Source: Henckelia pumila (lineage: Eukaryota > Streptophyta > Magnoliopsida > Lamiales > Gesneriaceae). From it: a stretch of 64,000 nt of DNA. The stretch's first letter is position 1. Every line of letters starts with the position of its first letter. Shown here one piece after another: positions 12,071 through 23,341 of the stretch. The translations under genes were made by a program, and so were the position numbers. Under the pieces are notes generated by a model. The model had not been told where the DNA came from and made no database searches. It was given only the letters and a program-made list of their open reading frames with translations. The stretch is taken from positions 2,418,001 through 2,482,000 of the forward strand of contig NW_027331831.1 of NCBI RefSeq assembly GCF_033568475.1, given 5' to 3'.

Positions 12071-14726
12071 TGAAACGTCCTCTACTTCTAAATGCGGAAT
12101 TTTTTTTTTTAAATAATACTATTATACATACATGCCCATACACATATGTATATAAAAATAAAATGCTAAATATTAAATAATCTAAAAAAAATATTAAATA
12201 AATAAATTCTTAAAAATATTTCATGCATCATTTTAAAATAATAAATAACTCTACTGAAAAATATCATATGCAGAATAATAATAAAATAAAACATGTTTTC
12301 AAAATTAAATCATAATAAACTAAAAACTGCGACGGTCACGGGGTCCACTGCTCCGTGATCTCATACGTCCTCACCACCGGTAGGAGCTACATCAAATTCA
12401 TCATGCTCACCTGCACCATATAAGCGTAGTGAGCCTAGGGGCTCAACATGTCTAATCCTTTATAACAAGGTTAAAAATAATGCATCACGTAAATACTAAT
12501 ACATATACATGTACATGAGCATGCATGGAAACATTTTTCATAACATAAATGTTGAATCATAAATCTTACATATATCATAACTTTCTTCATCATACATAAC
12601 ATAATTGAGCAATGCATTTGAAACCTGAAGATGGTCCTATCCATAAGTGTGACGCTCATGTGTCGACTGATCAGTCTCATAAACCAACGTACGATGGCGG
12701 TGATAAATCACCTCCTATGGTAGTAAACTACCGAATCATATGGTGGATAACCACCCTTATGGTAGTAAAACTACCGGATCATATGGTGGAAAACCACCCC
12801 TATGTCACACATACTTCAATTTCCACCAAAAATATATTTTTATTGCTCAACATAACATAATCATAATCATATAAAATTTTCATGAATGCATGCACTGAAA
12901 ATATGTCCGTAATATATATTTAATTAATTTTTAATAATATAATATACTTATACTTAAAATATGAATTTCATGCATAAAATAATTAAATATATATTTCGGA
13001 CTTATTTATTTTTCATGGGTTGGTCCAGACTGTTGGTCTCTCTACTAAACCCCTTAACTGACTTAAAGCCTGATAACTAACTTAAAGCCCATAATTAAAT
13101 AATTAATTTTAAAAATTATAATTTTACTAAAATAAAACACTTAAATATTATTGGGCTTAAATAAAAATATTTAGGCCCATTAACTAATTAACTCATATAA
13201 ACTCATGGACTGGCCCAATAAAATCACTGACTGGCCCAAAAATTCCTATGGGCCCACGAGCCCATAAAAATTATTGGGCTAACTTAAAAATAATTTAAAA
13301 AGCCCAAATAAAATTATTTGGAGGCCCAAATAATTTCCTAACTAATTTTAAAAGCCCAAAACCAATTAATCTCTTAATTAATTAGAAAATAAAAATACCC
13401 GAGCTCGGCCCACCTAACCCGGACCCGGACTCTACTGACCCAACCCTAGACACCCCGGACCCGACCCGGACCGCCCAGACCCGACCCAGCCCCAGCCCAG
13501 CCCAAAACCCTTCCCCAACCCGTGACCCCCTTCTCTTTCCTTTTTCTGCGCGAGCAGCAGCCCTTCCAGGGCTGCTGCCGCCTTGCTCCGGCCATGGCGA
13601 CCGGAGCGCCGCCGGCAGGACCTTCCCAGGGTCCTGCCGGTCCTAACCCAGCAACTGGTCGGCTGGTTCATGGCCATGCATGGGCCAGCCGACCCTTCTT
13701 CCTAACAACCCTAAACTGTGCTCTCATAGGCCATCTCTTGAACCAGCTCGCCCCTAGCCAAAAATCCAGTCTCAAGTCACAACCCAAGCCGAGCCTAGGA
13801 CCCTAAGGAACCCCTTGAACCGTAGACCAGAGGCTGGTACCTTCCCATGCCATGAAAAACGTGTGTGGCATTCAAACAAACCAAGAACATGTAATATTTC
13901 AGAATAAAATTCAAGATCTTGTATGAACTTGTAAAAATCTGTACAAATCACAATGAATCTGACAAAAAAAAACTTGTATATAGCTTATATGGTGTTCAAG
14001 AAAAAGAATTAAACATGTCTTTGATTTTTAAAACGAAGCTAGACCGCGTGAACGACTCCGGGACGACGGACCTACGAAGAACTCGAATTTTTTTCTTGAA
14101 TAAATCGGCTATGGAGGCTTGAGTTGCTGTTGTGGGAACGTGAGAAAATAAGGAATAGAGGAAGATGATTGATGGTGTCGGCTGAAGGAGACTCACGTAG
14201 GGTAGGAGTTTATTTTTTTTTAAGTTTAATACTAGGTTAATAATTAAAATAATAAGCATCTAGATAATATACCTAAAAATATAATTAAAACTCTCTAATA
14301 ATAATAATAATCTGATAAGATATCTCCAAATCCCGAAATTATTAAATAGGCTAATTTTAAAAATTAATAAAAGTCAATAAGGAGACTAATTTTGGCTAAA
14401 AATAAACCCTTAAATAAATATATAATTAAATACTAAAATTTTCTTGACAAATATCCAAAAATAATATTTTAAGGCTCGTAAAACTCATAAAATATTTTTG
14501 GCTCAAAATTTGGTATCTCGTCCGTCCACGGTCCCGTCTACGCGATCAATTAAATAAAATCCTAAAAAAATCTATAAATTCTAAAATAGCGGGTTAAATG
14601 CTAAAATAAATTAAATCATGCATATAAATCACATAAATGTCATTTAACCCAAAAATTAAATTTTAAATAATTATTTTCCTTAATTATGCATGCGAATTTA
14701 CGTATTAAAATTTTCCGGGTGTTACA
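12071..14726 (-). repeat. 5' LTR of the Tekay-like element
   Basis: 2656-base partner of 5627-8288. On the minus strand it precedes the primer-binding site. The promoter for element transcription would lie here, but I did not assign a TATA box. Hairpin cluster at 12695-12798. Confidence 0.95.
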
Positions 14727-14731
14727 GGGTG

Positions 14732-17607
14732 TATGCACAATTTCATCAGTTTTTTCAGTGTTGTCTCCCGTGTTGGCAACACCGGGAACAACATCAGCAC
14801 CAGTAACAACATCAGTAGATTCAGACCAAGGAAGGTCAAGGACAAGCTTTATCTTCCCTCTTAATAAAGCAGCTGCAACCTGCAGATCTTCAGTCAGTTC
14901 AGAGATACCTTCACCAATCACAAAGCAAACCTTGAAACTCCAAAATTCCATAGATCAAAGATGGAAAAGACAGATTGATGGATTTTAATATTCCATCTGC
15001 AAACCTTCAAAAATTCAACCAAATTGATCCTTCCATTAGCATCCACATCGATATTCTTCTCATCAACAGCATCGATTCACATACAAGAGCCACAGAACAG
15101 TATCTTCTCCATAGTAGAACTTGTGGTAAAAGACAATAGTCAAATAAAACTCAGCAGCAGCCGAGTTTTCTGTGATATTGGCAACACCATCAACAACACC
15201 AGCATCAGCATCATCTTCCTCGAAAAACTTGATTCCTCACTAGCTTAAGCATCAACCTAATATTAGATGTGGAGGAATTATAAGATACATTGGGCCTGAT
15301 TGCAGCAAATTATTCCAGCATCTCTTTATCAAGCTCATCATTGAAAGGTTGAGCAAAAACAACCACAGAATATCAGCCTTCCCTTGCTTCAGATTGTCCA
15401 GAACTTGAGTCAAGGAAGCTTCAGCATCATCATAAAAGACAATTTCCTCAGTAGCAATAGGAGGAACAAAAACATCAAATTTAATCATCAATCGATACTC
15501 GGCCAATAAGGCTTCATAGTATACACTGTCTTCTTTCTCCTCTCTTATTTTCTTCACTACATGATCCATCAAAGATTGTACAAGAGCATGATTGATCTGC
15601 AGAAAATCAGCTGTGGGAGCAGTGTTGCGCGCAGTGTTGGCAACACGAGGCACAACATCAAATTCAGACCAAGTAGGTCTATTTTTCTATTTCAGCAAAA
15701 TATGAGCAACCTTCAATTCTTCACCAATCAGAGACACAGACTCATCAATGTCTCGGATAAAGCCATATAATTCCAGAATCCTAAAGATGAGGGATGGAAA
15801 AGGCAAATTTGTAAACTTTAAAACCTTCATCAGCAAATTGGAATATGAACTTGAATATCAGGTTCGCCAAACTTGATTGGACTTCATGTTCCAACTGCAA
15901 AAAGTACTAGAGCTTGTACTTGGTTACCACAATAAATTTGGTTGAAGGAATCTCGTTCTTCACAATACTAATTGATTTTCAGCAGAACTCATTTCTCTTC
16001 AACATCAAAAGTGCGATATAGAGCAGTGATAACAACTGAATCAAACATCTATTTGCTCATGCACAGACACTCTGTCAAAATTGGTAGATTGCTCAGCATC
16101 TACACCAGCAGCGAGGTTTGTAAAGATTTCCAAAACAGGCTTTCGACTGTGATGAACAAAAGCAAAGACAGTAGCAAAAAGACCTCGAGTCTTGAACAAA
16201 TTTAACCAAATTCTACCTCTTGCAAGCATCCAGATCAATCTTCTTCTCTTCAATGAACTCATGGTTGACATACAGATGTCAATCAACAGTAGAAGCTTCT
16301 GAATATAAATTGTGAGATAAGGAAAGTGACATGTCACACTCTGCATAAATAGTGTTGCCTACAGTGTTAGCAACACCATTCACAACATCATCACCAGCAG
16401 AATCTTTAGTATTCGCTTCCTCAAATTCGTCATCCTCAGAGATGAAAGATGAACTACCATAAATATTTGGCCTGTTATCTGCAAGTTTCTGTTGCATATC
16501 TCCATCAGGTTCTTCCTCAATGACAGCAGAAGTAGGCACATGTTTGAAGAAACCAAAACAAAAAGACAATCTGATTAGCACAGAAAGCAGATAAGCTTAA
16601 ATAAAATCAAAGCGAGAGAATGTAGGAAGGCAATTTGATGACTGCAAAAACCAATTAATCATAAGAATGATCAAATCCATGAATAATATATGCTTAAAAT
16701 AAATCCATTGGTCAGTAAAAGAAATTCAAACATTCACCTTCTAACAAACTCATCCAGAAACACTTACCAATGAAAATTCTTATGGGTAAATTTTTTCAAA
16801 TCGAGGAAATAAAATCCAACCCAATTATGAAAATAATCCGAGATTGAAAGCAATCAAAAATTCTCATAAGTAACTTCACATCGGCTCAACTCCACTAAAT
16901 CATTGTCAATCACAAAAATTCAATTTTCAGTAGATAGAGTATTTCACCAAATTTATTCGTTTAGAACGTCAAACCCTGAACAGAAAATATTCACAATTCT
17001 GAATGCATATGCATGTCTTATTTTATGCCTAAAACAGAATGTAACATAAAAATAAAATGCAACCACATGCACATGATATGTTCACAAGTGTAGTGTTGCC
17101 TCTCATGTTGACAACATCAACAACAACACCATAGTTTTTCAAAAAGTAATTGAAACTTACACACTTGATTACCCTTGATTTCAGAAAATTTTCAGAAATG
17201 GTAGCCTGCACACTAAAAGAACAGTCTTCATTGGACTCAATTAGGTAGCTTTTTCCATTTTCTTCCGATTATTGATAAAGTTTGTACATATGATATTGGT
17301 CATCAAACTTTTTAAAAAGCTGAACACTGAATTTGCGAAAACACCTTTCACATGGGACAAGAACATGGAATACACGTACATCCCTCAACTACTTAGTGGT
17401 TTAGTCAGAGTTCCATAAACAAGGGTCAGTGTGTTTAATAAAAATTTTGCTGAAAAATTTGTCATCAGTCGAATCACTGTAACAGAGATTAAAATACTAC
17501 ACATCACAAAGTGAATGCAAAATGCCTAAAATCCTAAACATGCATGAAAAAGAAAACAACAGTGTTGTCTATGGTGTTGTAACACCGGCGACAACACCAG
17601 CAAATGA
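14732..17607 (-). other. Post-pol region of the Sirevirus-like fossil
   Basis: Nearly 2.9 kb lie between the RT/RNase H part and the nested element and continue at 5151-5621. Sireviruses often carry an extra, sometimes envelope-like, ORF in this position. Only short open stretches remain (e.g. near 15.3-15.6 and 16.0-16.6 kb). I recognise no domain. Six palindromic repeat units fall in 14732-17607. The region is broken. Confidence 0.6.
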
Positions 17608-19495
17608 TTATAATGCATACATGCTGAGAGGCCTCCAAAGAGTAGAGAATCTCTCGAAAACTAAAACTTTTGTGAATATAACTATCAGTTGGTTATTAGT
17701 TCCAACAAAATCCATTCGGATCACACTTTTTTCTACCAAATCTCGAATAAAGTGATGGCAAATGTTAATGGGTTTTGTGCGAGAGTGTTGAACTGGGTTT
17801 TTTGCAATGTCAATCGCACTCAAATTATCACAATAAAAAATGGGGGGTTGACTTTTAAATCCACAATCCTCTAAAATTTGGTTCATCAAAAAAAGTTGTG
17901 TACAAAAAGTTCTATCTCCAAGACAACAACACCCTCCCATAGTGCTTTTACTATCATTAAAATCCCCAGCACAATCAACACAACCAAAACCAACAAGATT
18001 GGTATCCCTAGTATACCACAATCCCAAATCCAATGTACCCGAAACATATTTCAAAATTCTCATAACAACTTTTACATGAGTTACCTTTGGATCAGATTGG
18101 TACCTAGCACATAAACACACACTAAACATGATATCAACATGAATTGCAGTTAAGTACAAAAAACTTACAATCATGATGTGGTACATGGTGTTGGCAACAC
18201 CGGCCGCAACACCATTCTTACCTAACTTTTCACTAGATCCCATTGGTGTTTTCATGCTTTTAGTATTCTCATAACAGAACTTTTTCACCAAAATTTCAAC
18301 ATACTTGCTTTGGGACAGAAAAATACCATCTTGCATTTTCTTAACATCAAAACCAAGAGAATAACTCAACTCAACTACCATGCTCAATTCAAAGATTGAA
18401 GACATGTATTCAACAAAATCATCAACATGCTTTTGATCAGAAGAAGCACAAAAAAATGATTGCATCCACAAAAACTTGGCAAACAGGTATTTCACCTTTG
18501 TACTTATGAATAAAAAAGGTTTTATCAACCTTACCTCGTTTGAAGCCAATTTCAAGATGATATTCAATCAACCTTACCTCGTTTGTGGACATGAAACTCG
18601 AGCATACTAACCCAATCACCTTGAGGTAGTTCACTTTATCCTTCATTCGAGTTTGCATTGTTCCAGAAGCATTTTCAATAATCTGTGATGATGGATGGTT
18701 CTTTTGTATTTTGCTTGAAATGTCCTTACCATCATTTATCAAAACAACATCATCATCGCTTGGTTGATTATTCTCAGGTTCAGTCACTGTTGGACCCAGT
18801 GTTGTGCTTGATGTTACAACATCAGAGGCAACACCTGAATCTTTCAATGGACTGAAAATTTCCAGCAGATCATCCTTAGTAGTTTTTCCTTTGATATATG
18901 CAAAATCATCAAAATCTTGGATAGCTTCATACTTACACAGATTTTTCAATGTCTCCAAATTTACATGACACAACTTTTGGTGCCATAAATCAAGATCATC
19001 CACTTTCATGTGGTTGCAGACACGTTCTTCTTCAAGTGGATAGTAATCTGCTGATCTTGTACCTATCAAAACAAATATGTTAGCATTATCAAAAACTTCA
19101 CAAGTATTTTTATCAAACTTGACATAAAAATCATCATCACACAATTGACTAAAAGAAATCAAGTTTGAGATTAGTCCCTTGACATGTAGCACATTGTGAA
19201 ACTTTGAAAATCCTTCCACGTTCGGTGTTTCTTTGCCACCAATCCTTCCTTTTGCACCACCTTCGTAAGTCACTTTACCACATCTTTGTTCAATATGGTC
19301 CATGAGATGTTCTTTCAAACCTGTAATATGGCGTGAGCTTCCACTATGAAAGTACCAGTGACCTGCAAAGTTAGTTTTCAAGGAAGTATAAACATCAAAA
19401 TACTGAAAATCAAACTTTGGTACCCAAATTTTCTTTGTTGTGGGTCTGTTTTTGGTGGTGTTGCTCCTGGTGTTGTGCAACACGGCGGGCAACAT
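17608..19495 (-). pseudogene. Pol-derived region of the Sirevirus-like fossil
   Basis: The upstream part (18.6-19.5 kb, minus strand) shows copia protease/GAG-pre-integrase traits, such as WYFHSGSSRHITG and LDLWHQKLCHVNLETLKNL. The downstream part (17.6-18.6 kb) is copia RT C-terminus and RNase H: SLGFDVKKM, LMRILKYVSGT-like KVVMRILKYVSGTLDLG and FYCDNLSAIDIAKNP. The parts are broken and not continuous. Confidence 0.87.
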
Positions 19496-19507
19496 CAGCT
19501 TTGACTT

Positions 19508-20572
19508 TCAATACATGCAGTCATTCCTGATCTTGAAACAAAATGACCTGATGTGATCTGGTTTGAAACAGTAATGACACATAAAATGGCGCTTCCATTG
19601 CTTTGGCTTTTGAGGAGGAACACGCTCTTTTGATGAAAAATTCTTGAATGACGGAGCGACAGTGGGTGTGCTAGAAGTATTACTACTTTCTTTCACAAAC
19701 ACAGTTGGTTTTGATGAATCTTCAACTTCAAACACTCCGTTTTCTAACCCTAGATTAGCCTTACCATCTTTACCCATTATAAAATCTAGCTTGAATGTAC
19801 TTGAATTAAACTTAGCAAGTTTTAGAGTTACCTTTTCAAGCTCCCCCTTATCCTTGCAGAATTCAAGATTTTTCTTACCTAGAATCACTTCAAGCTTGGT
19901 CATGGCAGACTTCAAATCAGAATTTTCTTTAGAGAGAGTTGTGTTCAAATTATTTCGTTTGATCCGATCAACATACAACTCCTCATAAAGTTCCTGCACA
20001 CACTCTAGAGTTATATCATCATTGACAGCTTCATGATCACTAAAATTACCAAGAGTAGATGTATTCAAGCAAACTGATTTTTCACTGGTGTTGCGACTTG
20101 GTGTTGCAACACCGAAGGCAACACCCAGTGGGTTGACTTGAAAACATCTCTTTTCTTTCAGCAATGCAGCCAGGGGGGCATGATCTTCTTCATAATTCTG
20201 TTCTTGATCTCTGTCAGAGTCATCATCTCTCAAGAAAACAGCCATACCTTTGTGGAATCGATTTGCACATTCAATTGCATAGTGTCCATATCCATTGCAT
20301 TCCCTGCATTGCACATAATCAAAATTCTTGGTATTAGATTCATAATTAACAACATACCTTGGTCGAGATGGTTCTCGAGTAGGTGACACCCTCAACAGAT
20401 TTTCAGGAGCAGGAAAATTAGGGTGCTTAGATTGTTGTCCAACTTTCTGTTTGTTTCTTCTCTTCAAATAATTTTCAAACTTCTGTGTGATCAAGGAAAT
20501 TGAATCATCACATAAATCTGACTTATTGACTTTCGGTGGTCGGAATCTGACGTCAACAACCGACACATCCAT
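19508..20572 (-). pseudogene. Gag-derived region of the Sirevirus-like fossil
   Basis: Minus-strand remnant with a CCHC knuckle CRECNGYGHYAIEC and, further on, CHYCFKPDHIRSFC, as in copia gag and its junction to pol. Acidic and coiled segments lie between them. One palindromic repeat (20086-20126) sits inside this region, so the repeat contributes residues (VAFGVATPSRNT) to the reading frame. Confidence 0.85.
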
Positions 20573-20617
20573 GATAAACCTACAAAATAAAAATAACCAG
20601 AATCTCTCTTAGTAAAG

Positions 20618-20641
20618 TCAAGAGTTGTCTCTGATGCCACT
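20618..20641 (-). other. Primer-binding site of the Sirevirus-like element
   Basis: Next to the 5' LTR the minus strand reads AGTGGCATCAGAGACAAC. TGGCATCAGAG resembles the initiator tRNA-Met complement TGGTATCAGAGC with a change, consistent with minus-strand orientation. Confidence 0.65.
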
Positions 20642-21606
20642 TGACAGAAATCGTATTGTTAATTGTAGGTTAAAATAAAGAGTCAGTGTTGTCCGCGGTG
20701 TCACAACATCAACGACAACACAGGGCAGCGGAAAATAAACAAAAATAAATAACACAAGAAATTAATTTTGCACGAGTATAAAAACTTGTGCGGGTGCCTT
20801 AGGGCTAAATATCACCAGTAAACGTAAGATCAGTCTTACAAAGATAATCCTAGTGATTTTACGAAAAATCATTAAATCCTAAATTTCTCAACAAGTTGAG
20901 AAATCAAATTTGCATCATAAAATACAATCAGAGTATAAAAGAAATCAGATGCAACTCCCGTAGCCTAAATTTGAAGAGACAGTAAAGATCTTCAACAACA
21001 CAGTTTCCACAGTGTTGTCTCTGATGTCTTCAACACGAACGGCAGCACGGGGATACTTAGTAACGACGACTACAAAATATCTTCAGAATCTTTGAATTCT
21101 TCAATGTGATTTTTTCTGAAAGCTCTCTGAATTTTCCTCTGAAGCGTACTCTTGTTTGTGCGCAGAATCCCCTCTTTATAGATTAGCTTTCACGTATAAA
21201 AGGAATTTTCTTGTAGAGTCCTACACAATAAGGAAATAAATCTTTTTTAGGAACAAAACTCTTTTAAATATAAATAATACTATCTTGATAATATTTGATA
21301 ACAATAATACACAATAATTTCTTATCAAGATAATATTTAATCTAGACAAATATCTATCTCAATATTTTCGATAATAACATATAAATATTTAGCCTATCAT
21401 ATCAAATCATATTTTGATAATATAAACATAAATTCTTTCAATTCGATATCAAGATATAATTAAGTTAAATATCTATCCTAAATATATTATCGAGATCATA
21501 GAATATTTAACCATTTCAAATCAAATCTTTTGTCTAGAAGGCAAAATTCAATATTCTAATTAGCACGCGTAAGAAAAAAATTTTCAAGGAATTAATATTC
21601 CTTTCA
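20642..21606 (-). repeat. 5' LTR of the Sirevirus-like element
   Basis: 965 bases, TG...CA, partner of 4077-5041. Two palindromic units lie at 20685-20722 and 21011-21050. The target repeat ccctt follows at 21607-21611. Confidence 0.93.
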
Positions 21607-22042
21607 CCCTTAACTCTTAAGTCCATCAAATAATTCAAAGATTATTTCATTTTCTTACAATCTTACGTTTTCACGAAAAGATGCAACCAATATGATTGTT
21701 AAATTGGAGCCATGAAAATTCAATATAATTGATTGGAATTTTAAGCTTAATCATTTCAGTGTACTGATCAGCGTGAAAATATCGTAATCATTTTATTACA
21801 ATTAAATTCAAGACCATAAAATATGACATGTGGGTATAATGGGTGAGTAATTCCAAAACCTTTAATCAGCCAACCAATGCCTCACAAATCACTAAATTAT
21901 TTCATATTCCTTATTAAAGCATTCCACACATGAACACCCAATTTTATTTTATTTTTTAAAATATAAATATATAGCTTGCACCTTACACCTTTGACTTTTA
22001 AAGCTTCTGAGGCACATTTTTTCCATCATCCAAACAAAGCCC

Positions 22043-22050
22043 TATAAAAA
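22043..22050 (+). promoter_or_regulatory. TATA box of the small DUF761-like gene
   Basis: TATAAAAA lies 89 bases before the ATG at 22139. A start about 30 bases downstream would give a 5' leader of roughly 60 bases. The sequence between is C- and A-rich and unstructured, as in plant leaders. Confidence 0.6.
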
Positions 22051-22138
22051 GACTGAACCCCATTCCCAACATTTCCATTCAAAAAAATCTCTACCAAAAA
22101 CTTCTTTCAATTCCTCTTAATACCCAAATCCCAAGAAA

Positions 22139-22627
22139 ATGCTGGTTTCCACATTTGAATTGTTCACCTTAGCTGCATCAAATTCCCTTGCTGTTTTCTG
22201 TTTCTGCAACCTCATCATTGGCATTATACTGGTGAGTGGCAGCTCAAAACCCAACGAAAGCATCCCTTTTCCGAGCATTATCAGCGATGAAAATCTCAAG
22301 AAAAATGCTGATCCCACCAAAGCGGACAAAGAAGATGGTGAAGAAGATCGATTATCGTCTATCAGCACGACCGACGAAAGCAGGCCTTTTCCGATCACTC
22401 GTAATGATGAAATTAATTTGGAGAAAGATGCAGTTTCTTCATCTGAAAAGGCTAAGGAATCGATCGAATCCAACCCAGATGACGAAAAGTTTTGGTCTGT
22501 CAGCATAGCCATGGATGAGAATATCACTGGTGAAGAAGAAGATGATGAATTGAGAGAAAGAATCGAGGAATTTATTGCGAAAATAAACAGGGGATGGAGG
22601 GATGAAAAACTCAAAGCATTTTCTTGA
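22139..22627 (+). CDS. Small membrane-anchored protein with DUF761-like C-terminal motif
   Basis: 162 residues in one exon. Residues about 9-33 form one hydrophobic segment (LAASNSLAVFCFCNLIIGIILV), then a long acidic, Ser-rich and charged middle. The C-terminus DELRERIEEFIAKINRGWRDEKL resembles the DUF761 motif (a short helix with EEFIA.) of a plant-specific family, many of which pair an N-terminal DUF4408-like membrane helix with it. The function of that family is unclear. The start is the first ATG after a good TATA box and leader. The middle contains two similar blocks (TDESRPFP and PNESIPFP contexts), suggesting internal duplication. Called as a gene on promoter plus C-terminal motif. 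Confidence 0.72.
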   Translation: MLVSTFELFTLAASNSLAVFCFCNLIIGIILVSGSSKPNESIPFPSIISDENLKKNADPTKADKEDGEEDRLSSISTTDESRPFPITRNDEINLEKDAVSSSEKAKESIESNPDDEKFWSVSIAMDENITGEEEDDELRERIEEFIAKINRGWRDEKLKAFS

Positions 22628-23341
22628 TTTTGGCCCATCATTTTTTTTTAAATATTCTTCCATGGTGTGAGTTGTCTAAAATAGTTCAATGCTAATTGGA
22701 GGAATAGATTTGGTTTTGGTCCATTTGGATATATTTTTTAAAGTTTAATATTAAATTATTTTCGACTTTCCATTTTTTTGTCCAGTTCACAAGCAGCAGA
22801 AGCATAGCTTATCTTGCCTTTTTGTTTTTGAAGACAAGTTTATCTTGCTTTGTTGTTATATATGCACGTACTTATCCACTTTGGATCGGCAGACAAGAAG
22901 ATTTTATGAGTTTGTATTTTCCAATTATTGACATAATTTTTTTGAATTTAAGTATTGGTTCTAATAAAACAAAAAATAGTTATCCTAGTTAAAATAGTTA
23001 TTTTCCTTTAAAAATTTATTAACTTACAAATGTGTATAGGCTGTTGCTGATCTGTTGTTAGTTCTATACGACAGATAATCAATCTGGTGTACAGTTCAAA
23101 ATATGGAACACAAAATCAATAACATGTGTGTAACACCAAACGACCAGTAACTTTTGAAAGAACTCACTTTGGACCATAGAACTAGAGCAAATTCAACGTG
23201 TCAGTTCATGCTCATTTGTACATAGACTGTTACAGGGGCGTAAAGACAATAGAATTGGCCTAACACCACTTGATTTGCAAGATGCAACACTTAATAAGCG
23301 TGATGTTAACAGTTTAAGATATCACATTCAACAATTCATAC
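22628..23341. other. Shared 3' spacer of two convergent genes
   Basis: About 700 bases between the ends of the DUF761-like gene (plus) and the MAP65-like gene (minus). AT-rich, with no further gene or repeat that I can name. Polyadenylation of both genes should occur here. Confidence 0.55.

Larger units (their letters stand above)
5627..14726 (-). mobile_element. Ty3/gypsy LTR retrotransposon fossil, Tekay/Del-like chromovirus
   Basis: Nested in the Sirevirus-like element with perfect target repeat gggtg (5622-5626 and 14727-14731). LTRs are 5627-8288 and 12071-14726 (about 2.66 kb). On the sense strand the LTR begins TGTAACACCC. Internal region 8289-12070 has gag at about 11.2-11.9 kb, a CCHC knuckle at about 10.9 kb, aspartic protease (LLDSGATHSFIS) at about 10.6 kb, RT with IDDILIYS at about 9.6 kb, integrase at about 9.2-9.5 kb and a chromodomain-like tail at about 8.3-8.5 kb. 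Very long LTRs plus this tail suggest Tekay/Del. The LTRs differ at about 16 substitutions plus a few indels by eye (about 0.6%), so insertion is recent, a few hundred thousand years at a common rate. The 3.8-kb interior is short for the family and the copy is broken, with several breaks. Confidence 0.93.
4121..21050. repeat. Dispersed palindromic GGTGTTG-N-CAACACC repeat array
   Basis: An imperfect palindromic unit of about 28-42 bases recurs across the Sirevirus-like element. Its core resembles GGTGTTGNCAACACC, flanked by GTGTTG on one side and CAACA(C/T)C on the other. Copies seen: 4121-4157, 4446-4485, 5151-5185, 14757-14796, 15171-15201, 15621-15660, 16351-16392, 17092-17130, 17561-17600, 18186-18213, 18799-18835, 19456-19497, 20086-20126, 20685-20722 and 21011-21050. 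Leaving out the nested element, spacing is about 325-740 bases. Units sit in the LTRs, in gag/pol and in the post-pol region. None was seen in the Ty3 element or the host genes. Function unknown. Confidence 0.85.
4077..21606 (-). mobile_element. Ty1/copia LTR retrotransposon fossil, Sirevirus-like, interrupted by a nested Ty3 element
   Basis: The two LTRs (4077-5041 and 20642-21606) are both 965 bases, start TG and end CA, and are flanked by the perfect 5-base target repeat ccctt (4072-4076 and 21607-21611). The element is on the minus strand: gag near 19.5-20.6 kb, integrase region near 18.6-19.5 kb, RT/RNase H near 17.6-18.6 kb, then a long region after pol. A multiple polypurine tract next to the 3' LTR and the long post-pol region are traits known from the Sirevirus genus. 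Without the nested element it is about 8.4 kb. By eye the LTRs differ at roughly 23 sites (about 2.4%), or about one million years at a commonly used plant rate. The copy is broken, with several breaks in its coding parts. Confidence 0.9.

Noticed and set aside
5627-14726. Two nearly identical 2.66-kb blocks as a segmental duplication
   Set aside because: They start and end TG...CA, border a primer-binding site and a polypurine tract, enclose gag/pol remains and sit between gggtg repeats, so they are LTRs.
4121-21050. Palindromic repeat series as a CRISPR-like array
   Set aside because: This is plant nuclear DNA, spacers are hundreds of bases of retroelement coding sequence, and there are no cas genes.
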